Under the pieces are notes generated by a model, which had not been told where the DNA came from, ran no database searches, and saw only the letters and a program-made list of their open reading frames with translations. A DNA stretch of 14,901 nt from Cymbomonas tetramitiformis (Eukaryota; Chlorophyta; Pyramimonadophyceae; Pyramimonadales; Pyramimonadaceae), in the NCBI GenBank assembly GCA_001247695.2, contig LGRX02009934.1, forward strand, positions 1-14,901, in the 5' to 3' direction. Positions within the stretch are counted from its first letter, which is position 1; each line of letters starts with the position of its first letter. The position numbers and the translations under genes were made by a program. Below, in pieces: positions 8,400 to 14,901 of the stretch.

Positions 8400-8880
8400 A
8401 GCGTGCAACAAGCGAGAAATCTCGGCGTTGGTCTTGGAGTAAAACCTTCCGAGATTTTCCACTCGTCCATTCTCATTCGATCTGAAAAAGCAAGTGGAAC
8501 AATAAACCAACACTTAGTCAAGTGAGAAACTTCACACAAAAGCACAACAACTTAGGTTCTAACTTAGAAATTTCCCTTAAGTCTTGGCGTTGGTCATGGG
8601 CTGAAAATTTGCTTTCTCTACTCGCTCCTTTTCAACCGATCTGAAAAATAAAGCGCGACAAAGAAACCCACGCTTAGTAAAGCAAGCACATAACACAAAC
8701 GCGCAAATTCTTATGTACCAACCTAGGAAAGATAGCGCACACACCTTAGGTCTTGGTGTTGGTCATGGGCTGAAAATTAGTTTTTTCCACTCGCTCATTT
8801 TCAGCCGATCTGAAAAACAACGCGCAACTCAAAACCAATGGATAGTAAAGCGCAAAAATATCATAAGATGAAATATAAGA
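8400..8880. repeat. Degenerate ~165-bp tandem repeat, three copies
   Basis: The core GG(C/T)GTTGGTC occurs at 8424, 8586 and 8755 (periods 162 and 169). In each copy it is followed by CTGAAAAT-like or TAAAACC, a CCACTCGTC/CTACTCGCTCC-type word, and then (C/A)CGATCTGAAAAA. Copies 2 and 3 are closer to each other than to copy 1. Confidence 0.8.
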
Positions 8881-9239
8881 GTAGCAAAGGAAAATAAGAA
8901 GGCCAAGTGGGGTGAGTTGGAATTTAACCAACTTCATCTAGTTCATACGGCTAGCGAGAACTTACTTCTCGTTCACCCCTCAATTCAATGCTAAGCACAC
9001 CGACATGCGCGCAGAAAAATTACAGTAGCACTCGCATTCACTTTGAATATGTAGCGTAGTGCAGTATGTGTATGATACCAAGAACACACATAAAACAGCA
9101 CCCACTACCCGATAACTCTGCGTTCACCGCTGCCTTTGACTTGTGAATACTTAAAGTTTCTTTATTGTAGTTCGATGGACACAGTGTTGAGTGTATTCCA
9201 CTTCAACGTTCACCTTCCCCTTCGCTTGATCTTCAACTC

Positions 9240-9485
9240 GAAGTGGTCGTCGCGGGCTCGCGGCAGCGGCATCCCGCATCACTCGAGTCGCAGTCGACTG
9301 TCGCGTGTCACCTGTGTCACAGTATGAGTATCGGAGTATGAGTATCAGTATCGTGAATCGATGTCGCTGTCGTTCGGCTGTCGCTGTCCCTGTCGCGTCG
9401 CTGTCGTCTCGAGTGACCAGCGCAGGTCGGCGCAGGTCGGTCTGTCTCGGACACGCGACGCGACGGTGCGGTGCGGTGCGGTGAG
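9240..9485. repeat. Simple-sequence / cryptic repeat region
   Basis: Short units are stacked here: GAGTATCG-like units (9325-9350), TGTCGCTGTCG/CTGTC words (9361-9410), GCGCAGGTCGG twice (9420-9441) and GGTGC four times (about 9465-9482). The open frames across it in both directions are explained by this composition. Confidence 0.75.
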
Positions 9486-9689
9486 AACTTCTAATTTCAC
9501 TTTTTTGTTTTGTTTTTTTTTTTTGCTCCTGCACATTTTGAAAAATCGTGCGCACAAAATGCTTGATATCTATGGCAAAAAAAAACATTTTGCTTGGAGG
9601 GGTGTGTTCCCTTCAACTTGCCCATTTCCCTGCCAAATCTTTGTTTTTTTGTTTTTTTCGCTATTTTGGGTCTTATAGCTTATGTCATA

Positions 9690-10045
9690 CAAATTATATG
9701 ACGTTAGTACCCCTTTAGCATGCTATTATGTACATTACGCGGATATTATGCCGGTAGCATGCTCGTATTATGCCTATAGTATACTAGCGCCATACTTGCA
9801 GTTTTATTTTGTTAGCATGCGATTTGTGTAGTATGCTGTAGGATGCCGCTACGATACCCATACGGTACCTACTACGTGAGACTAGATGCTGACGGCACCA
9901 CTTAGCACGCCTTTAGTGGCGTACTAGGTGAGACTAGACGCCGACGCAACATGCCGGTAACGCCACGCGTGCTAAAGGCGTGCTAACTACATGCTAACAG
10001 CGACCACATGTTACAGGTGTCCTAAGGGCGTGCTATGTGGTACAC
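9690..10045. repeat. TAACG-motif array, middle block
   Basis: It has the same word family as the left block (GACGTTAGTACC, TTAGCATGC, GGATGCCGCTACG, GCTAACTACATGCTAACAG, GTCCTAAGGGCG). The 34-bp stretch at 9864-9897 copies 7722-7755 with one mismatch, and 9921-9947 is a further diverged copy of part of it. The block is interrupted at 10045 by the insertion. Confidence 0.75.
10031..10045. repeat. Putative target-site duplication, left copy
   Basis: TGCTATGTGGTACAC matches 11778-11792 at 14 of 15 positions. Confidence 0.6.
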
Positions 10046-10107
10046 TTTTCCGTCGACCGGTCAACGCACGCACCTCTCTGAAAAAATGCCAGCCGCCTTT
10101 TGATTTT

Positions 10108-10121
10108 ATTATCGCGATAAT
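10108..10121. repeat. 14-bp perfect palindrome ATTATCGCGATAAT
   Basis: It lies in AT-rich DNA about 100 bp upstream of the 259-codon ORF, inside the insertion, and is followed by another GATAAT. It could be a protein-binding site or a replication or transcription element. Confidence 0.6.
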
Positions 10122-10224
10122 TTTTATGATAATGAGTGGCAATTTTTTCTTTTGTATGGTATTATTACTGTATTTCTGAGGAGTATTTTGACACGCGTTT
10201 CGAGACGAGTAGAGGCTCATCAGT

Positions 10225-11004
10225 ATGGCAAAATCCGGTCGCAAAAAACAGCCGTCTGATCCGCTTCTTGTGAGCGTGGAAATCCACCTACGACAAGTTG
10301 TGAGCTGTGCCACAGCAGCACTACGCACGTTGAGTTTGGCGAAAGGGAATTTTACCGCGCTCTCGCAGGGGGCAGCTGGTTCGCAATCCCTCTCTCAGCT
10401 TTCCGACTCACAGGTTGTCACAAGAAATCTACTCGAAGCTGTACAGCTGTTGGATACAAAGGCGCGCGCCACAGTAACCACAGCAAGGCGCGCTTTAATC
10501 TCGAACAAGGAAAGTCATGAATCTGAGTGCGCAGCGCATCTGGGAACCAAGGATACTAGAAAGGGCCCTAGTGCGAGAACGCTGAGGCGCAAAAATCTTC
10601 GGGAATCACGCAGAGTCACACAGTCTGATAAGAGAGACACTGAGCCAACAGACGTTCCAACATCTCGCGTGACGAAACCCTCGAAAAATCAGAGCTCAGA
10701 TACTTTGGTAGAGACTTGCGCATCTCCAACAGACACAGGAGAACCAGTGACACCAGCCGCCACTTCATCCTTTGTGGCCTTAGGACCTTTGTCCACAGGA
10801 ACGAAAAGAGCGAAGGGCAGCACTGGTGACAAAGGGGATCGCAAGAATCCCAAGGCAAGAAAATCGCTTACATGGAGAAGAGAGACACACAGTAAACGCT
10901 CAGAGTCAGTGCCTGCTACTGAGAAGCAGGCGTCGGGATCCCTGCAGCGTTCGACGTCACTCAGCCCTGAGGGGCGATCCATGTTCTCAGTATACGACCG
11001 ATAA
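10225..11004 (+). CDS. Uncharacterised basic Ser/Thr-rich protein (259 aa) of the insertion
   Basis: This is the longest open frame in the window outside the satellite. It starts ATGGCAAAA in a good context (A at -3, G at +4) and ends TAA. Residues 12-92 look like a helical domain (Leu/Val/Ala-rich, low proline). Residues 93-259 are Lys/Arg/Ser/Thr-rich with many polar residues and look disordered, with several basic clusters (RRKNLRESRR at 121-130, KRAKG near 194, RKNPKARKS near 206). This layout is common in nucleic-acid-binding structural proteins of retroelements and viruses, but I recognise no family and name none. It lies wholly within the insertion, behind an AT-rich leader with a palindrome. 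The following 700 bp remain partly open in other frames. An expressed host gene is possible but less likely. Confidence 0.5.
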   Translation: MAKSGRKKQPSDPLLVSVEIHLRQVVSCATAALRTLSLAKGNFTALSQGAAGSQSLSQLSDSQVVTRNLLEAVQLLDTKARATVTTARRALISNKESHESECAAHLGTKDTRKGPSARTLRRKNLRESRRVTQSDKRDTEPTDVPTSRVTKPSKNQSSDTLVETCASPTDTGEPVTPAATSSFVALGPLSTGTKRAKGSTGDKGDRKNPKARKSLTWRRETHSKRSESVPATEKQASGSLQRSTSLSPEGRSMFSVYDR

Positions 11005-11690
11005 TTTTGCCACAGTAGAGATACTTGAATCAGACACCTTACTTGCTGTGGAAAGGGCATCGTGGCGAGTCCGCTTAACTCGATCCACTGATCAGGCGAC
11101 TGCTTAACTGGGTGGGGCAACTCCCTCCTGTAACTGAAGTCAGAGACAGTATGTCGTTTGCGAGACTTCAAGCTTTGCTAATCCTAGGACAATATGGTGC
11201 CAAGCAGTGGAGACACTATAATCAGCCACAATGTTTACTGTAGACAGAGCATCGCGACAAGCTCACTTCGGAACTCACGCCTTGCCAATCTCAAGACAAT
11301 ATTGTGCCAGCATCTCGATCGCGCCGCTTTTCCCACGAAGGTTTTTCCAGCGGCTGTATTGTGCTGTATTTGCGGTGAGAGGATCCAGAGGACCCGTGGG
11401 ACCGCGGGGGACGGCTTACCCATAATCCTAAGAACCCGATCAGTCGAGGACTGCTTAGGATCCCACAGAGCCTAGCCACCACTTGCAAGCCTATTCCTCA
11501 AGTGTAGTGCTGACTAAAGCCCCTGTCTGTTTAAAGTTCCTGCACCGCATTAGAACAATAACCCTGTGCCACTGCGGAGCGGGTAACTGTTTAGCTCTGC
11601 CGTTAGCTTCAGGGTTTGGGGCCTCAACACATCTTTTCAGACCGAGTTCCTTGCTTTGCAAAAGTGTGCAGCTTGAATAGGAGATAACTT
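11005..11690 (+). pseudogene. Open stretches in shifting frames after the ORF
   Basis: Behind the stop at 11004, protein-like stretches continue in frame 2 (to about 11107), then frame 3 (11079 to about 11232), then frame 2 again (11231-11425 and 11483-11680), separated by stops. Two segments resemble each other: TTTGCTAATCC.. with GACAATATGGTGCC (11173-11202) and CTTGCCAATCT.. with GACAATATTGTGCC (11280-11310). CGATC...GACTGCTTA also recurs (11081-11106 and 11439-11458). This may be a frameshifted remnant of a longer coding region, or a structured 3' UTR. No domain is recognised. Confidence 0.3.
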
Positions 11691-11734
11691 AATAGTGGTA
11701 ATAGGCTAAAAGGGACGGCGCCCTATAAAAGCCC

Positions 11735-11777
11735 ACTCAACGTTATAATTGAGTCCTTTTTCTTTTTTTTCTTTTTT
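11735..11777 (+). terminator. Hairpin plus T/C-rich tract at the insertion's right end
   Basis: ACTCAA (11735-11740) pairs with TTGAGT (11749-11754) around an 8-nt loop. CC and runs of T broken by single C follow up to the right direct repeat. Just upstream is CCCTATAAAAG. It looks like a 3'-end or Pol III-style termination structure that defines the end of the inserted sequence. Confidence 0.45.
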
Positions 11778-11792
11778 TGCTATGTGGTGCAC
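11778..11792. repeat. Putative target-site duplication, right copy
   Basis: TGCTATGTGGTGCAC matches 10031-10045 with one mismatch. The leading T may belong to the T-tract. Confidence 0.6.
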
Positions 11793-11960
11793 ATCTTAAC
11801 AGGCCTAGAGGAATATTCCTCAAAAGATTCCCTGGTTAGGACACCTTTAGGAGGCCTTTAGGATGCCGGTAGTTCGCCCATCCTAACGGTATCCTAACGA
11901 CATCCTAACGTGTGGCTGTAGTACTCCTTTATGACGTACTAACCGCGTCTTAACAGGCCT
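11793..11960. repeat. TAACG-motif array, right block
   Basis: The array resumes after the insertion: ATCTTAACAGGCC, TTAGGATGCCGGTAG, CATCCTAACGGTATCC, TAACGACATCCTAACG, GTACTAACCGCG. It ends next to a run of 10 G (11963-11972) just before the next gene. Confidence 0.7.
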
Positions 11961-11992
11961 ACGGGGGGGGGGCGCCGGGTCACAGGCCTGCG

Positions 11993-12827
11993 ATGCCCCG
12001 TAAAGCACTTCGCCCCGGAGAGCATTTCTCCGCGCTACGTGAACAATGGACTCGCCAAGTTCCCCCCAATGCATCCGATGACCAGTTCGTGCAGGCGTCC
12101 GCAAGTACACCCCGTGCGGCCCCGGGTCACCGTGGGCTTTCCCTCCAACGACAACGAGAACGACCGGTGGCCAAAACGCGTGCGCCACGACTAGCCCGAA
12201 TGGCCATGTGTCACCCAACACCTCACCCAGTACCCTTGGCACCACAGCGTGGTCCGGTGAATATTGCCACCTCCGCACCATCAAGTCCGGCGGTACCACT
12301 TGCTGCCGATACCGTTGGTTGTCCGGAGGGTTTCCGGTTGGGTCAACATTTCGAGGAGCACACGAAGAAGTTTCGAGTTAGCCAATGGGCGGAAACCACT
12401 GTGGCGTGCGTGAATGATGCAAGGTGAGTGATTTCGTTTTTTCAAGGACCCTTTGAAAGTGCCCTATCTTTCATTTGGACTCTTGAATCACAATCGTCCA
12501 TTTGGACCTTCGCAGGACTGTCGCACACATATGATGCCGTTAGCATGTTAAACACTATGTAACGACACTCTAACGACACTCTAACGTGGCAGGTGCCAAA
12601 CGGAAGACATGATGCGTGCTCTTTGTCACGTAACCGCTTGTAGATTGGAAGCGCGTAAGTGGAGAAACGTCGGCATGGTTCAGATTTACACGTGTCGCCA
12701 TCGCAAGGACGAACCAACTTGCATGACTCCCCGCGACTTTCATCGTTGCGCCCAAGACATGCTAACGACCCTACGGTACCCGTCATGGTTGCCGATCCCG
12801 TCCATTTTGGAAGAAGAACCGGGCAAG
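11993..12827 (+). CDS. Two-exon gene with MULE/FAR1-like DNA-binding region
   Basis: Exon 1 is 11993-12423 (donor GCAAG/GTGAGTG) and exon 2 starts at 12593 (acceptor CTAACGTGGCAG). The frame is kept across the 169-bp intron (split Arg codon). Exon 2 may stop at a donor AAG/GTAATG (12827) or read on through an in-frame repeat to about 13117. Residues 1-105 are Pro/Arg/Ala-rich and doubtful. From about 108, GFRLGQHFEEH...VSQWAE, then a Cys/His cluster (C155-x4-C160, C178-x-H180, C187) and MTPRDFHRCAQDMLTTL...PSW resemble the N-terminal zinc-binding and linker segment of MuDR/FAR1-type (MULE) transposases. This is pattern recognition only; no DDE catalytic domain is visible. It lies directly beside the motif arrays, which may be its binding sites. 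Confidence 0.45.
12536..12592. repeat. TAACG-family motifs within the intron
   Basis: GATGCCGTTAGCATG (12532-12546) and AACGACACTCT twice (12561-12571 and 12572-12582), followed by AACGTGGCAG, are of the array type. The last one directly supplies the acceptor of the intron. Confidence 0.6.
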
Positions 12828-12935
12828 GTAATGTACGCCGACCGCGTATTTCCCATAAAATTACGGACACGTGGCGTGCGACATTGTCTCATGTCCATTG
12901 CCACTGCAATCATGCTCATTGTCGCAGCCTCCATC

Positions 12936-13117
12936 GATAACACCACCCCTCTCTCGATATTGATACGAGATGTCGACGACTCCCCGCCGCCCGCCTCGCC
13001 TTCACCGCGCCCCGAGCCGATGGCCGACCCCACCGATGACGACACCACCCCTCCTTCCTCCTTGATACGAGACGTCCACGACTCCCCGCCGCCCGCCTCG
13101 CCTTCACCACGCCCCGA
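12936..13117 (+). repeat. 102-bp in-frame tandem repeat (34 residues)
   Basis: Copies start at 12936 and 13038. Each encodes TTP..., LIRDV(D/H)DSPPPASPSPRPE. The period is a multiple of three and the frame is open in both. The second copy is cut short at 13117 where the candidate MITE begins. It may be a Pro/Ser-rich linker of the preceding gene, or non-coding if the donor at 12828 is used. Confidence 0.7.
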
Positions 13118-13399
13118 GCAGGGAAGATATCTTACCCCGATTGGCCGGCCCCTGGCCGAACTGAGTCGCCAAAATGAGGCCCGGGCCGAAGAGGGGCCGA
13201 AAGAGGAATTGCTTTGGGGCCGAACCAATTTGGCGCAAACTTCTAAAATTTTGATGAAATTTTTGCGATTTTTGCATTTCCTCATACATAAGATTAAAAT
13301 TTTCGGGCATCTTCTAGTTTGGACCGGGCGGGCCGAAGGCGGGCCGAAAGAATTTTGGATTTGGGGCCGTACCAGCTCAAGATAACATATCTTCCCTGC
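13118..13399. mobile_element. Candidate MITE, 282 bp, 17-bp terminal inverted repeats
   Basis: GCAGGGAAGATATCTTA (13118-13134) and the reverse complement of 13383-13399 (GCAGGGAAGATATGTTA) match at 16 of 17 positions. Inside are two copies of a GGGCCGAA...GGGGCCG block (13175-13226 and 13327-13370) around an AT-rich centre. The CAGGG start recalls hAT-type ends, but the 8-bp flanks (GCCCCGA side and AAGGGTC side) are not duplicated. The left flank is the 102-bp repeat and the right flank is the dispersed repeat, so the element may be part of a rearranged junction. Confidence 0.5.
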
Positions 13400-13760
13400 A
13401 AGGGTCGGAATCGATTGTTTTGACAATTACGATTAATCGATTAAACACGGTTATCACAATTACAATCGATTTGAAATTGCAATAATTACGAATCAAACAG
13501 GTTAGAAATTTTGAACAACTACAATCGAATCGATTTCCAACCTGTAACAATCGCCAATCGAATCGATTTGCCTTCGATGAGGAACCACAATTAAATCGGT
13601 TACGTGTTCATCATAATTACCAATCAAATCGATTTCAAAAAAATGGATACACCAATCGAATGTGTTCTTGTCGTGTCATAACACCAATATAACCGGTTTC
13701 GATCTCTAGCGCCGACGACACGTTTGACATTATGAAATCGATTGTGTGCATATCGACGTG
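13399..13760. repeat. Dispersed repeat, copy B, rich in AATCGATT
   Basis: It relates to 2868-3270 at both ends (see that entry). The middle is crowded with CAATCGAATCGATTT and variants (near 13422, 13462, 13521, 13556, 13626 and 13734). Many of these are self-complementary around ATCGAT. Confidence 0.6.
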
Positions 13761-13782
13761 AACCGACCACTGCCACTCAATT

Positions 13783-13867
13783 ATTGGCTGTTGGGTTTCA
13801 GCTGCGGCTCAAATTTCAAATGTGGCTGTCGGATGCTAAAATATCTACCCGAGACACCCATATAAAG
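13783..13867 (+). promoter_or_regulatory. Core promoter of the chromodomain gene (inverted CCAAT and TATA)
   Basis: TATAAAG (13861-13867) lies 32 bases before the ATG, and an inverted CCAAT box (ATTGG, 13783-13787) lies about 75 bases further upstream. Transcription would start roughly 25-30 bases after the TATA box, giving a very short 5' leader. Assignment is by motif and spacing only. Confidence 0.45.
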
Positions 13868-13898
13868 CTCTAACCTGAGTGCAACTACATTCAAACTC

Positions 13899-14577
13899 AT
13901 GGGCAGGCGTGCAGCAACGAAATCCAAGAAATCCCAACCCGTTAAAACCAGATTGCCGGCCCTAGGCAAGGGCCCGATCAAACGCACGCCCCGTCATGAA
14001 TTCGATCATCGGGATAACGCTGAGAACATATATGATGTGGAATGTATCATAGCCGAGCGATCTGTGAAGGTTAATGGTCTCACGGTTGAAGAATGGCTAA
14101 TCCGCTGGAAGGGATACAGTGATTCGCACGACACCTGGGAGCCAATCGAGAACTTGGCGGGCCTTGAAGATGACATAGCACAATTTCGAAATGCTAAATC
14201 CGAGCAACACTCTTTAAAGCTGGGCAAACGCAGGCGAAGAACTCCATTTGACGACACCACACCTGTCGCTGTCGCTGCCACTCCAGGCGAGAGTGCTGCT
14301 GCTCCTGGATACTCTACGGGTGTTACAGCCACTACTGCTGAAGCAGAAGATGATTGTGTTGAAGAAGATGAGAGTGAACATGCCATCCTTCGCCCTGCCA
14401 TGCGAGGCCGCCGCATTGCAAAGGTAATTTGTACTCACCATGTTCTCCTTCGTTCCTTTCGTTCCTTACCCTTACTCGATTCTTTCACGAACGCTGTCTT
14501 AGTCGTAACTGTATGACCGACAGCCGGCCGGCCATCATGCTATTGTTTCGGAGGCTTGTGCGCCATTGTACACTTAA
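13899..14577 (+). CDS. Small chromodomain protein (about 192 aa)
   Basis: Residues 44-97 form a chromodomain: YDVECI, then WLIRWKGY, then DTWEPIENL and a C-terminal helix to about 97. All three aromatic-cage residues known to hold methyl-lysine in HP1-type domains are present (Tyr45, Trp70, Tyr73), so binding of methylated histone H3 is likely. The N-terminal 40 residues are basic. After the domain come a basic patch (KRRRR, 110-114), an Ala/Thr-rich linker and an acidic stretch (EAEDDCVEEDESE, 148-160). Exon 1 is 13899-14423 (donor AAAG/GTAATT, phase 0). An acceptor GACCGACAG gives exon 2 14524-14577 with 17 codons and a stop; without splicing the frame would run to 14516. There is no chromoshadow domain, integrase or helicase, so it is neither a classical HP1 nor an obvious retroelement tail. 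Confidence 0.8.
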
Positions 14578-14647
14578 TTTCCGGATAGTATATTTTGCTC
14601 TCCTTTTACATGGTATTAATATTATTATCGATCTAGTTACATTAATT

Positions 14648-14730
14648 CCACATCATGTCCACATCATGTCCACCTCATGTCCACATCACGTCCTCACGTC
14701 CACATCATGTCCACATTATGTCCACATCAC
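14648..14730. repeat. 11-bp tandem repeat CCACATCATGT, about 7.5 units
   Basis: Units begin at 14648, 14659, 14670, 14681, 14692 (shortened by 3 bp), 14700, 14711 and 14722 (partial), with single-base variants. Confidence 0.9.
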
Positions 14731-14741
14731 ACATATGTTGG

Positions 14742-14901
14742 GGTCTCTCATCATTCTCGAGCTTTTGGGTTCGAAAGTCTCGAAAGTTCGAAAGTCGTCA
14801 TACGGTGGGGGTGTCATAGGGCAGGTCTCTCACCATTCTCGAACTTTTGGGTTCGAAAGTCTCGAAAGTTCGAAAGTTGTCATGCGTCGGGTGTGTCATA
14901 G
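14742..14901. repeat. 82-bp tandem repeat running off the window end
   Basis: Copies start with GGTCTCTCA at 14742 and GGTCTCTCAC at 14824. Each contains three TCGAAAGT words and ends with GTGTCATAG. The second copy is truncated by the window boundary and more units may follow. The open frame across 14677-14901 is explained by these repeats. Confidence 0.88.

Larger units (their letters stand above)
8091..9690. other. Non-coding stretch between the motif arrays
   Basis: No gene is recognised. It contains an 18-bp duplication (8182-8199 and 8211-8228), a degenerate tandem repeat (8400-8880), simple-sequence DNA (9240-9480) and long T and A runs (9495-9530, 9576-9587, 9641-9660). Open frames here are short and compositionally biased. 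Confidence 0.5.
10031..11792 (+). mobile_element. ~1.73-kb insertion of unknown type flanked by 15-bp direct repeats
   Basis: TGCTATGTGGTACAC (10031-10045) and TGCTATGTGGTGCAC (11778-11792) differ at one base. The flanks on both sides belong to the same motif array: ...GTCCTAAGGGCG on the left and ATCTTAACAGGCCTAGAGG on the right. The segment between (10046-11777) has quite different sequence and one long ORF. Removing it would rejoin the array, as expected of an insertion with a target-site duplication. A duplication of about 15 bp is known for non-LTR retrotransposition and for LINE-mediated insertion of foreign sequences. No terminal inverted repeats, LTRs, reverse transcriptase or integrase are seen. 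The right end is a T/C-rich tract rather than poly(A), so the class is undetermined. A small caveat is that the array itself is repetitive. Confidence 0.6.

Noticed and set aside
9151..9678. ORFs on both strands around the CTGTCG-rich tract
   Set aside because: The composition comes from simple-sequence repeats and T runs, and the frames are low complexity.
11883..12299. 138-codon minus-strand ORF
   Set aside because: It is a shadow in GC-rich DNA opposite the two-exon gene. It extends into the motif array and has no recognised domain.
12740..13426. 228-codon minus-strand ORF
   Set aside because: It runs through the 102-bp repeat and the candidate MITE. The plus-strand frame has better support from splicing.
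14677..14901. 74-codon plus-strand ORF at the window end
   Set aside because: It is composed wholly of the 11-bp and 82-bp tandem repeats.

Overview
The window looks like nuclear DNA from a eukaryote. There are no dense collinear ORFs, rRNA, recognisable tRNA or bacterial operon structure. There are several short exons bounded by GT...AG sites with consistent reading phase, a TATA-containing promoter, and a chromodomain gene. The mix of one-repeat-per-exon LRR genes, much degenerate repeat DNA and moderate GC would fit a protist or alga, but I cannot name the lineage from sequence alone.

Layout. Positions 1-2101 are a nested complex satellite: units of about 345, 210 and 202 bp, some of which accidentally keep long open frames on both strands. 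At its right edge sit a perfect 17-bp inverted repeat and a short run of plant-type telomere-like repeats. Positions 2868-3270 hold a dispersed repeat whose diverged relative lies at 13399-13760. Positions 3569-6027 contain the 3' part of a leucine-rich-repeat gene on the + strand (four exons recognised, one LRR per internal exon, all boundaries phase 1), with a decayed LRR exon and a possible antisense exon inside its introns. Positions 6028-7590 and 8090-9690 show no convincing gene.

Positions 7590-8090, 9690-10045 and 11793-11960 are arrays of the same short motif (TAACGGCATACTAAC and variants, in both orientations, able to form hairpins). The second and third arrays are separated by an about 1.73-kb insertion flanked by 15-bp direct repeats (14/15 identical). 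The insertion carries an intact 259-codon ORF, open stretches in changing frames behind it, and a hairpin plus T-tract at its right end. Immediately right of the arrays is a two-exon gene (11993-12827, perhaps longer). Its middle resembles the N-terminal DNA-binding part of MULE/FAR1-type transposases. It runs into an in-frame 102-bp repeat and is then interrupted by a candidate MITE (13118-13399).

The last clear gene is a small chromodomain protein (13899-14577, two exons) with the complete aromatic cage and a TATA box. The window ends in two tandem repeats (11-bp and 82-bp units).

The most interesting part is 7.6-13.1 kb: motif arrays that look like subterminal transposase-binding arrays, a transposase-like DNA-binding gene beside them, and a nested insertion of unknown type. 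No complete transposase, integrase or reverse transcriptase is visible, so that linkage is inference.
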